Shown here: in pieces, positions 26,770 to 36,571 of the stretch
Position numbering within the stretch: the first letter of the stretch is position 1
How the letters are laid out: the number at the start of each line of letters is the position of its first letter
DNA from: Candidatus Proruminimicrobium quisquiliarum
GTDB taxonomy: Bacteria; Elusimicrobiota; Endomicrobiia; Endomicrobiales; Endomicrobiaceae
NCBI GenBank assembly: GCA_018433245.1
Contig: JAHDRN010000007.1
Span: forward strand, 1-64,000
Direction: 5' to 3'
Length of the DNA: 64,000 bases
Notes under the pieces: generated by a model
What the model was told of the DNA's origin: nothing
The model's database searches: none
Seen by the model: only the letters and a program-made list of their open reading frames with translations
Program-made: the position numbers and the translations under genes

Positions 26770-28311
26770 ATGCTACAAAATTTTTTTGAAAAGAATCTAA
26801 ATATAAAAGTTTTTTTCATACTTGCCGCCGTTGTTTTTTCATTATACGGCAAAACCATTTTCTATAATTTTGTTTATTTTGACGACGATGTTCTGATTTT
26901 AGACAAACAGAATTATTTAAAAGCGGCAAATATAAAAAATATCGTTACAGACACTGTTTTTGCCAGAGAAAACGACAAATACTACAGACCGGTTTTAAAT
27001 CTGTCTTTTCTTTGCGATAAAATAGTTTATAACGTAAAACCTTACGGGTATCATTTAACAAACGTTTTAATTCATTTATCCGCGGTATTTTCAATATTTC
27101 TTATGTTTTCGCTGTTAAAATATGACAAAATCTTATCTTTTTTGTTTACGCTTCTTTTTGCCGTTCATCCCGCTCTTGTTAAAGCGGTCGCATGGATCCC
27201 GGGAAGAAACGACAGTCTTTTGGCTTTATTCTGCGTATTATCATTTTATTTCTTTGTCAAATATTGCAATAATAACGGACGGGATAATTTATTTTTTCAT
27301 ATTTTATTCTTTATACTTTCGCTGTTTACAAAAGAAACGGCCGTGGTAAGCGTTTTTATTTACATATTTTATCTTATCGCCGAAAAATATAAAATAAAAC
27401 AATATCTTAATATTATATATGTATGGTTAGGACTCATAACCGTCTTTTTTGTTATCAGACATTTTATTTTCAGCTATCAGCCCGCGGATACTCCGATTGA
27501 TATTTTATTTAATTCTGCTTTAACAAATATACCGGTGTTAATCCGTTATACCCAACTTATAATTTTTCCTACTGACATTTCAATTCTTGCTTCCAAAATA
27601 GATATTAATTACTTTCATTTTTTATATACCGTTATTTTATTTATATTACTGTTTTTTACGGCAAAAAACAAAATAAGATTAAGATTTGTTATTTTTTATA
27701 GTTTATGGTTTCTTTTGTATATTATTCCGTCATGCCTCGTTCCAAATAACAATTACGATGTTCACAGAATTTATTTACCTATGGCAGGCATATTTTTGTT
27801 ACTGTCCGAAATATCTGAAGATTTTTATAAAAAAAATACAAAAATGATAAGTATTTTTTTAATCGTTATATCTTCAATATTTTTTTTAATATCATTTTAT
27901 CAGACCGATAAATTTAAAAACAAACAAATTTTTTGGGTAAACGCTCTTATTGATAATCCGGAATCAGACGTTGCAAATGCCAACGTTGCCGGATTGCTGT
28001 CAGATTCATACAGATATAAAGACGCCGAAAAAAAATATTTAAAAGCAATTTCTCTGAATCCTAAAGAATCAAAACATTATGTAAATCTCGCCGTATTGTA
28101 TATTCATATGAATAATATTAAAGCGGCGGAAACTTATCTTTTAAAAGCATTGAATTTAAACGCTTATAACGAAATGATATATTATAATTTGGCGCAGATG
28201 TATAAACATGAGGGGAAAAAAGAAGCGGCCATTGCAATGAAAAATAAATACCTTGAAATTTTTAAGACGCAAAATAGATACGATAAACCTTTGGAGATTA
28301 AAACAGAATGA
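26770..28311 (+). CDS. TMTC-like membrane glycosyltransferase with C-terminal TPRs
   Basis: A 513-residue protein with about ten membrane spans. An acidic FDDDVLI motif (about residues 37-43) lies in the first external loop. The GYHLTNVLIHLSAVFS and FAVHPALVKAVAWIPGRND segments are typical of the TMTC/DUF1736 group of GT-C protein O-mannosyltransferases. Two to three TPR units occupy the last 110 residues (DAEKKYLKAISLNP, AETYLLKALNLN). It probably glycosylates envelope or secreted proteins; the acceptor is unknown. It overlaps pgpA by 4 bases. Confidence 0.72.
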   Translation: MLQNFFEKNLNIKVFFILAAVVFSLYGKTIFYNFVYFDDDVLILDKQNYLKAANIKNIVTDTVFARENDKYYRPVLNLSFLCDKIVYNVKPYGYHLTNVLIHLSAVFSIFLMFSLLKYDKILSFLFTLLFAVHPALVKAVAWIPGRNDSLLALFCVLSFYFFVKYCNNNGRDNLFFHILFFILSLFTKETAVVSVFIYIFYLIAEKYKIKQYLNIIYVWLGLITVFFVIRHFIFSYQPADTPIDILFNSALTNIPVLIRYTQLIIFPTDISILASKIDINYFHFLYTVILFILLFFTAKNKIRLRFVIFYSLWFLLYIIPSCLVPNNNYDVHRIYLPMAGIFLLLSEISEDFYKKNTKMISIFLIVISSIFFLISFYQTDKFKNKQIFWVNALIDNPESDVANANVAGLLSDSYRYKDAEKKYLKAISLNPKESKHYVNLAVLYIHMNNIKAAETYLLKALNLNAYNEMIYYNLAQMYKHEGKKEAAIAMKNKYLEIFKTQNRYDKPLEIKTE

Positions 28312-28826
28312 AAAAACAACATGCCTTTGCGGTTTCAACTCTTTTCGGAGCCGGTTATTTTCCGGTGGCGCCCGGCACGGCAGGGTCTCTGGTAAGCCTG
28401 CCCCTTATTTGCCTGATCTGTTATTATTTCGGATTAACAGGTTTGATATTGGCAATAATTATTTCATTTTTAACCGGATTAAGCGCTGTTAAAGAGGTTT
28501 TAAAATATACAAAACATGATCCTTCTTTTATTGTTATAGACGAGTTTATAGGTCAGGCCATCACTTTTATTCCTGTAGCTTATATTTTAAAAAACGATTT
28601 ATCAAACTGGTGGATTTATCCCGTAGGTTTTATGTTTTTCAGAATGTTTGACGTTTGGAAACCTTTTCCTATAAGATACATAGATAAAAAAATGACGTCT
28701 GCTTTCGGCGTTATACTTGATGATATGGTCGCCGGTTTGTATGCTTCTTCTCTTTTGCACATAATCGTATATATTTATATAGTCCGTTTTAAAGAATTAA
28801 ACGAGCTTATGAAGCTTGGGCAATAA
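28308..28826 (+). CDS. pgpA: Phosphatidylglycerophosphatase A
   Basis: Removes phosphate from phosphatidylglycerophosphate to form phosphatidylglycerol. In the 172 residues, the family signature GAGYFPVAPGTAGSL occurs near 14-28, the acidic site VIDEFIGQ near 76-83, FRMFDVWKPFPI near 112-123 and ILDDMVAGLYA near 139-149. Several membrane spans are predicted. It connects functionally to cdsA at 8944. Confidence 0.95.
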   Translation: MKKQHAFAVSTLFGAGYFPVAPGTAGSLVSLPLICLICYYFGLTGLILAIIISFLTGLSAVKEVLKYTKHDPSFIVIDEFIGQAITFIPVAYILKNDLSNWWIYPVGFMFFRMFDVWKPFPIRYIDKKMTSAFGVILDDMVAGLYASSLLHIIVYIYIVRFKELNELMKLGQ

Positions 28827-29022
28827 AACAGATATCCCGTTTGTATTCGCAACCATTAATTTATTAATCATAAGTTTATAATAGAAAATACTGATAGCCG
28901 GCTGCGCGCCGATGAAAGAAAATCTATCATTTAAAGCAGGAAAATTCACCCGTAGAATAAACTGATACCGGTAAATTGAAATAAGTATGAATAAGAACTG
29001 AATTTACCAATGTTAACCGATA
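28827..29022. other. Convergent intergenic region without recognisable content
   Basis: These 196 bases separate the convergent genes pgpA (plus) and the RND pump (minus). I see only short imperfect inverted repeats and no good terminator hairpin with a T run on either strand. There is no ORF of note. Confidence 0.6.
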
Positions 29023-32000
29023 TTATTTATTAATAAACTCGCTGTCTATCCTGTTTCTCATTCCTTTAGCGTATAAATAAATATACGGAACAAATAAAAG
29101 AGCAAGAGCAAGTGCAAAAGATAATCCGCCGCAAACGGCTATGGCCATAGGCTGATTTGTCGTAGCGCCTTCTCCTAAACCAAGAGAAAGAGGCAAAAGC
29201 CCTACAACAGTAGTTAAAGTTGTCATAGTTATGGGTCTGATATGTTCCACGGTAATTGTTATTATCATTTTTTTAAGAGACAGAATATCTCCGTATTTAT
29301 CAGGTTCTTTATTGTAATGAAAATTATATCTGTCTATCAATAAAATTGATATATTAACAACGTTTCCTATCAACATTATTATGCCGAGCATTGAAATAGA
29401 GTTTATTGACTGACCCGTTATAAACAAAGTACAGATTGCGCCGATAACTCCCATAGGAACCGCGGTCATAACAAGAATAGGCTGCAACAGCGATTCAAAC
29501 TGAGACGCAAGAATCATAAATATAATTACAATACCCAGTATCATGGCAAAAGATGTTTGAGAAAGAGATTCTTTCATCGCAAGCATTTCTCCGGTTATTA
29601 CGGACGTAACATGCGTATTATTGTAAGAATCGTCAAGTATTTCCTGTAATTCTTTAACGGCTTTCATAAAATTTCCGTTAACATTTGCCGTTATAAGATA
29701 CGTTCTTTCCCTTTCAATTCTCTTAATTGCGGGCAATGTTTTAACAAAAGTCGCCTGCGCTATCTGCTTTAACTGTATAGTCATACCCCATGAAGAATAA
29801 GCCGTCATTTCCATAACTTTGTCAAGAGTATCCCTGTCTTCGGGTTTCATTCTGACTCTTATATCCATTTCATCATCTTGCAATTTCAGTTTCGTTGCAA
29901 CAAAACCTTTGATACCCGCCAGCGTCATAGCGGCAATATCCTGCGTTGAAAGTCCGAATAAAGAAGCTCTTTCCCTGTCAATAGTAAGCCTCAATTCCGG
30001 CACTTCGTCTGAAGGATCAACTTTAATACCGTAAAATGCGGGCATAGTATCCATAGTTTTTCTCAATTTTATAGAATACTCTCTTAATTTAGATAAATCT
30101 TTTCCTTTAAGTTCAACAGTTACGCCTGAACCGCCCCCTACGCCGGAACCAAAAAGCCCTTGTTGAGTAACGAATTCCGTATCAAGATTTTTAATATTCA
30201 TTTTTTTAATTTCATCGCTTAGTTCCGTTACAATACGTTCTGTAGACAATCCCTTAGGCGTCAGATTTGTTATTATTCTTGCCTGATAGCTGCCCAGAGT
30301 TTCAACTGAAGCCGAACCGACCTGATCGCCGGTTGATCCGATGCTTGTAGCGATATCGGTAACTTCGTCATATCTGGATATAGCCTTTTCTATTTTTTTA
30401 ACGACATCATTTGTTATTTCCAAAGGAGTATCCGGATGCAGAGATACATTTAAAACAAACCTTCTTTCATCTGTTTTAGGCATAAATTCTTTAGGTATCA
30501 AATACATTGCCAATACGCCTATTAAAGCATAGATAAAAATATATAAAAAAATCTTTCCCGGTTTAAAATCAAGAGTTGATTTTAATAGCGGAGTAAAATA
30601 TCTGTTAATGCTTTCCATACCGGCTGTCACTGATTGATTTGCAAGATTAGCCTGCAGTGCAAGCCTCGGAACAAGAAACATAGCCGCAAAAATAGACGCC
30701 AACATTGAAAATGTAATCGTAAAAGCAAGCTGAGAAAATAACTGCCCTATCATACCGGCTACGAATATAAAAGGAATAAAAATCGCAACGGTTGTAAAAG
30801 TTGAACTGAGTATAGGCGCCAATAAAGTTGATGAAGCGGCATATATGCTTTCTTTTTTCGGAATACCGGTTCTCTTATTTTTGTGGATTGTCAGCAGAAT
30901 ATTTTCAAGAATTATATTTGAGTTGTCAACAACCATTCCTATACCTATTGTAAGGCCTCCCAGAGACATTGAGTTGATTGAAATATTATTGAAATACATT
31001 AAACTCAAAGTAACGCACAAAGTTATAGGAATCGCAATATTTATTATCGTAGAACCTACAAAGCTTTTCATAAAAAAATAAAGAAGTATAAAAGACAACA
31101 TCGTCCCCTGTATCGCAGACTGGTAAATATTATTTAAAGATTTTTTTATAAATATTGACTGGTCATAAGTCGTAATAATTTCAACATTTTCTGGTATTTT
31201 ATCTTCAATTGATTTTAATTTATCATGAATAAGCTTTGACATGTTTATCAGATTTGCGCCTGATTGGGGAAAAATTCCTATTGAAATATTTTCTCTTGAA
31301 TTGTATCTTGAATATCCCTTTATGTCTTTAAGAGTTTCTTTAATGTCGGCAACATCTCTCATATAAACTATTTTCTCACCGGTTTCGTCTCTTGTCGTTC
31401 TGTCTCTTCTGTAATTTATGTTGCGTTCCTGCTGGGCCTGTTTACTGAAAGAAAGAGATTCTATATCGTTAAGATTTTTAAATTCTCCGACTGTTTTGAC
31501 TATATATTCGTGTTTTTCTTCCTTTATCGTTCCGGCCGGATAAGTAATGTTTGCGGTTTGAAGAGAATTAATTACATCCGTTATTGACACCTGGTTTGCA
31601 AGAAGACGTCCTTTGTCAATTTCTACAAGCACTTCTTTTTGTTCGCCGCCTCTTATTTCAACTTTCGCCACGCCTTCAAGTCTTTCAAGTTCGTCTTTTA
31701 TATTTTTTTTAACAAAAGTTCTCAATTCTGCCATTTTAAGAGCAGAAGCTTCTTCATTTTTATAATTTGCGGATAATATTATGGCTTCAACCTGCATAGG
31801 ATTATATTTCAATACTATCGGATCTAATGCGTCTTTAGGAAGAGATTCCTTAATTAAATCTATCTTTTCTCTTATGTCCATTGAAGCAAAATCCATATTT
31901 GTGCCCCAAATAAACTCGCATGAAACAATAGAAACGCCTTCTTTTGAAATTGATGAAACTCTCTTGATTCTTTTTGCGGTGCCGGCTGTTTCTTCTATCA

Positions 32001-32196
32001 GTTTGCTGACAAGTTTTTCAGATTCTTCGGGACCTGCTCCCTCGTATTTTGTCACAATAGTTATCTGAGGATATTCCATAGCCGGAAATAATTCCTGCGG
32101 AATTCTAGACCATGATATAAGCCCCATTAAAATTATTCCGAGAAATATCATTACTGTCGTTACCGGCCTGTCTACGGGAAGTCTTAATAAACTCAT
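29023..32196 (-). CDS. RND efflux transporter, second pump of the operon
   Basis: A 1057-residue inner-membrane RND permease of the AcrB/MexB (HAE1) type, with twelve spans and two large periplasmic loops. It starts with SLLRLPVDRPVTTVMIFLG. The proton-relay span reads GIGMVVDNSNIILEN: the first Asp of the usual DD pair is kept and the second is Asn. In span 10 (IGNVVNISILLID) the usual Lys is Asn, as in a number of RND subfamilies. It overlaps the upstream RND gene by 4 bases. A drug, lipid or metabolite export role is likely; substrate unknown. Confidence 0.9.
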   Translation of the reverse strand: MSLLRLPVDRPVTTVMIFLGIILMGLISWSRIPQELFPAMEYPQITIVTKYEGAGPEESEKLVSKLIEETAGTAKRIKRVSSISKEGVSIVSCEFIWGTNMDFASMDIREKIDLIKESLPKDALDPIVLKYNPMQVEAIILSANYKNEEASALKMAELRTFVKKNIKDELERLEGVAKVEIRGGEQKEVLVEIDKGRLLANQVSITDVINSLQTANITYPAGTIKEEKHEYIVKTVGEFKNLNDIESLSFSKQAQQERNINYRRDRTTRDETGEKIVYMRDVADIKETLKDIKGYSRYNSRENISIGIFPQSGANLINMSKLIHDKLKSIEDKIPENVEIITTYDQSIFIKKSLNNIYQSAIQGTMLSFILLYFFMKSFVGSTIINIAIPITLCVTLSLMYFNNISINSMSLGGLTIGIGMVVDNSNIILENILLTIHKNKRTGIPKKESIYAASSTLLAPILSSTFTTVAIFIPFIFVAGMIGQLFSQLAFTITFSMLASIFAAMFLVPRLALQANLANQSVTAGMESINRYFTPLLKSTLDFKPGKIFLYIFIYALIGVLAMYLIPKEFMPKTDERRFVLNVSLHPDTPLEITNDVVKKIEKAISRYDEVTDIATSIGSTGDQVGSASVETLGSYQARIITNLTPKGLSTERIVTELSDEIKKMNIKNLDTEFVTQQGLFGSGVGGGSGVTVELKGKDLSKLREYSIKLRKTMDTMPAFYGIKVDPSDEVPELRLTIDRERASLFGLSTQDIAAMTLAGIKGFVATKLKLQDDEMDIRVRMKPEDRDTLDKVMEMTAYSSWGMTIQLKQIAQATFVKTLPAIKRIERERTYLITANVNGNFMKAVKELQEILDDSYNNTHVTSVITGEMLAMKESLSQTSFAMILGIVIIFMILASQFESLLQPILVMTAVPMGVIGAICTLFITGQSINSISMLGIIMLIGNVVNISILLIDRYNFHYNKEPDKYGDILSLKKMIITITVEHIRPITMTTLTTVVGLLPLSLGLGEGATTNQPMAIAVCGGLSFALALALLFVPYIYLYAKGMRNRIDSEFINK

Positions 32197-35100
32197 ATAT
32201 TTTCTCTCAGTATAGGATTATCTTCTTTTTTCCTATGTTTATTATAAAATTTTTGCAATATTTTTAACAGCGCACTTAATTTCAGATTTTTAAAGAACGC
32301 GTTTATGCTTTCTTTCGGTCTTTCCAAAACGTAATATGCCGTCGGAATAATTATCATAGTTAAAATTGTGCCCGTTACAGTTCCGAATAAAACCGTAAGG
32401 CCCAGAGATCTCCACATGCTTGCCGATTCGTCTCTGCTTAAAACCATAGGCAAAAGCCCGAGAGTTTTCATTAAAAATGTGATAAGTTCCGGTCTTAATC
32501 TTTCTTTGCAAGATTCAAAAATAACTCGCAATAAATTTTTTCTGCCGACGCGTCTCTGGTTTATTTTATCAACGATAATAATTGAACTGTAAACTATTGA
32601 ACCGAATAAAATCATCATTCCTATCCATACGCCGAGACTGATAGGTTTTTTAAACACCCATAATGCAAAAGAAACTCCTATAATGCTAAGCGGCAGCGAA
32701 AACATAATTAAAGTCGGCTGAATATACGATTCAAAAATAGAAGCAAGCACAAAAAATATCAATATAACCGTAAGAGAAACCGCAAGAAGAAACTGTCCTT
32801 TATTTTTGACTGTTTTTTCATAATCTCCGGATATATTAAACGAATAATCCTGAGGGAAAGCTACTCCTTTTAAAGTTGCGTTTATTTTTTCTGCAGCCGT
32901 AGTCAGACCTATTTTTGCTCTGTTTGCGCTGATTTGTATAAATCTTTTCTTGTTTTTATGCCATATTTCCTGATTGGTTTTAATTTTTTCAAGGTTTGCT
33001 ACCTGTCCGACATATACTATATCTTTGCGAGGATTGACTATGCCTAAAAAAGGCAGTTCGTCAACTCTGTTTATGCTGCCGGGAGTAAGTCTGCATATAG
33101 TTTCTATTTGCTTGCCTTCACTTCTGTACTGAGTGGCGATAAGGCCTCTTATCTGGCAGTGAAGAGTATTGCTGAAATAATAAGTAGTCAGTCCGAATAT
33201 TGACAGTCTGGCATAATCAACGTTTATTAAAACTTCAGGTTCGTCTTCTCTCATTCTTATTTTCACGTCGGTTAATCCTTTTACCTGCTGTAATCTGCCT
33301 GAAGAAGAAAAAGCTAGCTGTTTTAAAGTTCCGTAATCCTGCCCGTAAAAATCAACAAAAATTTCTTTTGAAGTGCTGCTTTGCGAATCCTGGTAATATA
33401 CAAAAGCCGGGGAAAATTCGCCGAACCGTTTTCTAAATTCTTCTTTAAATTTATCCGCGTCTTTATATACCGTAACTTCAACAAAAGTATGCAGTTTTTC
33501 AACTTTTGAAGAAACTCTTTTTACGTCATCGCTGTAACTTAAAAGAGCTTCTTCCATCTTTTTAACTATTTCGTTTGATATTTCTATTCTTGTTGCAGGC
33601 GGGAATTGAATACCTATGCGGAAAGTATTAACATCGCCGGGATCCATAAACTCGGAATCTCTCGTCATCAAAATGTGAACCGCAAAAATAAAAGCCGCTA
33701 AAGTTATAATCCACACCCATGTTTTTCTTCTAAAAGCAATTTTAAGGATACGTCCGTAATAATGGCGCACTTTTATATACCACTTTTGAAAGTCAAGCTC
33801 AAATTTATTCTGCCACTTATATATCTGAGGGGGAATAAATAACATCGTACCGACTAAAGAAGCGACGAGCGCAAACGTAATAACCAAGGCAAACGGAACA
33901 TACATCTGCCTTATTTCAGGTTCCAAAAACACCAAAGGCAAAAATACGACTATAGTCGTTACGGTTGAAGCAAATATCGGCTGCCACAGTTCTTTTGTGG
34001 CATTAACGATAAGTTCAAGTTTATTTTTAAATGTTTTCCTGTGGTAATGAAATGATATATTTTCTATAACGACAATAGAATTATCCATAACATTAGCCAT
34101 GCCCATGGCAAGTCCGCTTAAAGTCATTATGTTAAAAGTCTGATTTGTAAAATGCATCAATAATATTGACATAAAAAGACTCAGAGGCATTGTAGTCGCT
34201 ACAATAAAAATGCTTCTGATATTTTTCATAAATAAAAACAAAATGCTGGCAAGAAGTACTCCTCCGACGATTAACGCTTCAACAAGAGAAGAAATAGCTT
34301 TTGTTATATATTCGGAATCGTTTTTTACGGTTGTAATGACTATATCTTTATCTATATCTTTTTTAAGTTTATCCAGTACTCTCATAACTTCATTTGCAAT
34401 TTTTATGGTATTTCCGGTAGATTCTTTCTGTATATAAACAGACACTACCGACTGAAGATTTAATCTTGAAAATGAAGTCGGTTCATAAAATGAATCTCTG
34501 ACTGTGGCGATATCGCCTATTCTGACGATTGAACCGGACGGAGTTATGGCTATTGCGGTATTTTCTATTTCGGCGATACTGTTATATTCGCCTGTGGCTC
34601 TGATTACAAAATCCTGATTATATTGTCTGATTTCGCCTGCCGATATTGATAAATTGGCTAAATTTATTTTCTGAACGACTTCAAGTATTGAAAGTTTATA
34701 TCCCAAAAGTTTCTCATTGTCCATTTCTATAAGAAATTTTCGTTCTCTGCCGCCGCCGAATTCAACGTTGGCAACCCCGGAAACTCTCAATATTTTTTCT
34801 TTTATCTGTTCTTCCGCGATAATCCTTAATTGCTCGGTGGTCTTTTCATTTGAACTTAAAGACAAAATAACAACGGGGGAATCCGATTGCTCAAATTTGG
34901 CGATAATAGGTTTTTCTGTTTCTTTCGGCAGCAGATGTTTGACCATCGCAATCTTTTCTCTTATATCAATAACTATAAAATCCGTATCCACATTGTGATG
35001 AAACATCATCATAATGTTTGATTCGGATTCTTTTGAAGAAGAAATCATTTCCTTTAAACCGTTTAATTCAGAAAAGACTTCTTCCATCGGTCTTGTTACA

Positions 35101-35282
35101 TATTTTTCAACTTCACTGGAAGCGACTCCGCCTCTTAATCTTGTAACGACGCTTACAAGTCCGGACTGTGCGCTGGGATATAATTCTACGGGGATTCTCA
35201 TTGTAGAAATTGCAGAAAACAGCAACATAGCAATAACAAGCATTAAAGTCGTTATTGGTCTTCTAATTCCGAATTCTATCAT
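32193..35282 (-). CDS. RND efflux transporter, first pump of the operon
   Basis: A 1029-residue RND permease starting MIEFGIRRPITTLMLVIAML. The span-4 relay reads MANVMDNSIVVIENI (D-N rather than D-D), and span 10 reads LFGSIVYSSIIIVD, with Tyr where AcrB has its essential Lys. Together with the 4-base overlap to a second, divergent RND gene, this suggests a heteromeric pump like MdtB/MdtC, with this subunit less active in proton transfer. That is inference from residues and context. Confidence 0.88.
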   Translation of the reverse strand: MIEFGIRRPITTLMLVIAMLLFSAISTMRIPVELYPSAQSGLVSVVTRLRGGVASSEVEKYVTRPMEEVFSELNGLKEMISSSKESESNIMMMFHHNVDTDFIVIDIREKIAMVKHLLPKETEKPIIAKFEQSDSPVVILSLSSNEKTTEQLRIIAEEQIKEKILRVSGVANVEFGGGRERKFLIEMDNEKLLGYKLSILEVVQKINLANLSISAGEIRQYNQDFVIRATGEYNSIAEIENTAIAITPSGSIVRIGDIATVRDSFYEPTSFSRLNLQSVVSVYIQKESTGNTIKIANEVMRVLDKLKKDIDKDIVITTVKNDSEYITKAISSLVEALIVGGVLLASILFLFMKNIRSIFIVATTMPLSLFMSILLMHFTNQTFNIMTLSGLAMGMANVMDNSIVVIENISFHYHRKTFKNKLELIVNATKELWQPIFASTVTTIVVFLPLVFLEPEIRQMYVPFALVITFALVASLVGTMLFIPPQIYKWQNKFELDFQKWYIKVRHYYGRILKIAFRRKTWVWIITLAAFIFAVHILMTRDSEFMDPGDVNTFRIGIQFPPATRIEISNEIVKKMEEALLSYSDDVKRVSSKVEKLHTFVEVTVYKDADKFKEEFRKRFGEFSPAFVYYQDSQSSTSKEIFVDFYGQDYGTLKQLAFSSSGRLQQVKGLTDVKIRMREDEPEVLINVDYARLSIFGLTTYYFSNTLHCQIRGLIATQYRSEGKQIETICRLTPGSINRVDELPFLGIVNPRKDIVYVGQVANLEKIKTNQEIWHKNKKRFIQISANRAKIGLTTAAEKINATLKGVAFPQDYSFNISGDYEKTVKNKGQFLLAVSLTVILIFFVLASIFESYIQPTLIMFSLPLSIIGVSFALWVFKKPISLGVWIGMMILFGSIVYSSIIIVDKINQRRVGRKNLLRVIFESCKERLRPELITFLMKTLGLLPMVLSRDESASMWRSLGLTVLFGTVTGTILTMIIIPTAYYVLERPKESINAFFKNLKLSALLKILQKFYNKHRKKEDNPILRENI

Positions 35283-35319
35283 AAGAGTAATTTACCAATT
35301 TTCTATTTAAGGATAGCTT

Positions 35320-36552
35320 CTAGTTTTGAGCCGGCTCGTCTACTTTGTCTTCTATTGCTTCAAGGAATTTAACTTTTATGCCGTCTGACAGCTGTCCCTG
35401 TGTTTCAATAACGACAAGATCGTCAACCTGCAAACCCTGAGTAATTACGGTTTTATCGGTAAGTTTGTCGCCGATCTGGCACGGTCTCATCTGAACAACG
35501 CCTTCGCCGGGCGTTCTGTAATCAGGCGCGACTACCGGAACCAAAAATACGTTATCATTAAGTGAAATTATACTCTCGGAAGGAACCAGCATTACGTCTT
35601 TTAATTCTTTAAGTATTATGACTCCTCTTCCGAACATTCCGGATCTTAACAGACCTTCGTCATTTTCAACTCTGACTTTTACCGTTGCGGTTCTTGTTCT
35701 TTCTTTAACGGTAGGGGCTATTTCCGTTAACTTGCCGGTAAATGTTTTTCCCTGATGAGAATCGCATGTTATATTGACGGTCTGTCCGACTGCCAATTTA
35801 TAAACGTCTTTTTCGGGTACGTCAACTTCAAAATTTGTGCCTTTATCGCTTATAAATTTAGCCACAACGTCCTGGGGCGTTATATAATCGCCGGGTTTTA
35901 TTATTATTTCTGCAAGAATTCCGTCGCTGGGAGCCATAAGATTTGTTTTTGCCAAATTTGACTGGGAAAGTTCAACCTCGGACAAAGTCGCTTTTACCTT
36001 TGATTCCGCCGATTCTATTTCATATTTTGCCTCGTATAACTTGCTTTCGGAAAGAGCTTTCATCGTATAAAGTTCTTCGTATACTTTGTACCTTTCTCTT
36101 GCCGAATTATAAGCCGATACTTCGCTTTTATATTTGCTTTTGGCGTAATCTGCTTTTGTCATAGCATCTTTAGGGTCAAGAGAACATATAACGGCGCCTT
36201 TCGGTATTTTGGAACCTTCTTTATAATTATATGAAGCAAGCTGCCCGTCAATTTCAAATCTCATTTCGTTTTCAACCGCGCCTTTTATCGTACCCATTGT
36301 CGTATACGTATCGGTATAATCCTGTTTCGCCGCTTTTTTGACTTTAACGCTTATCATTTCCTGTTTTTCTTCAACGATTTTCTCTTTTTTGAAGAAAACA
36401 AAATACACTACAAGCGCAATTAAAGCCGCCAGCACGGATATTACCGCTATTTTAAAATATTTTTTAAATTTTGGATTTGATTCCGAAAGCTGTAGATATT
36501 TGTATTTTACATTCTCTATAAATTTGTAGTAATAATGTTTTAAAATTGACAA
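35320..36552 (-). CDS. Membrane-fusion protein (periplasmic adaptor) of the RND system
   Basis: A 410-residue HlyD/AcrA-type adaptor. A short cytoplasmic N-terminus is followed by one membrane anchor (about residues 32-50) rather than a lipobox. It has a lipoyl-like half motif near 95-125, a coiled-coil hairpin (about 130-195, KADYAKSKYKSEVSAYNSAR), then beta-barrel and membrane-proximal domains with APTVKERTRTATVKVRV. It lies 37 bases upstream of the first RND gene on the minus strand. Confidence 0.93.
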   Translation of the reverse strand: MSILKHYYYKFIENVKYKYLQLSESNPKFKKYFKIAVISVLAALIALVVYFVFFKKEKIVEEKQEMISVKVKKAAKQDYTDTYTTMGTIKGAVENEMRFEIDGQLASYNYKEGSKIPKGAVICSLDPKDAMTKADYAKSKYKSEVSAYNSARERYKVYEELYTMKALSESKLYEAKYEIESAESKVKATLSEVELSQSNLAKTNLMAPSDGILAEIIIKPGDYITPQDVVAKFISDKGTNFEVDVPEKDVYKLAVGQTVNITCDSHQGKTFTGKLTEIAPTVKERTRTATVKVRVENDEGLLRSGMFGRGVIILKELKDVMLVPSESIISLNDNVFLVPVVAPDYRTPGEGVVQMRPCQIGDKLTDKTVITQGLQVDDLVVIETQGQLSDGIKVKFLEAIEDKVDEPAQN

Positions 36553-36571
36553 GATGATCCTCCAAATTTTT

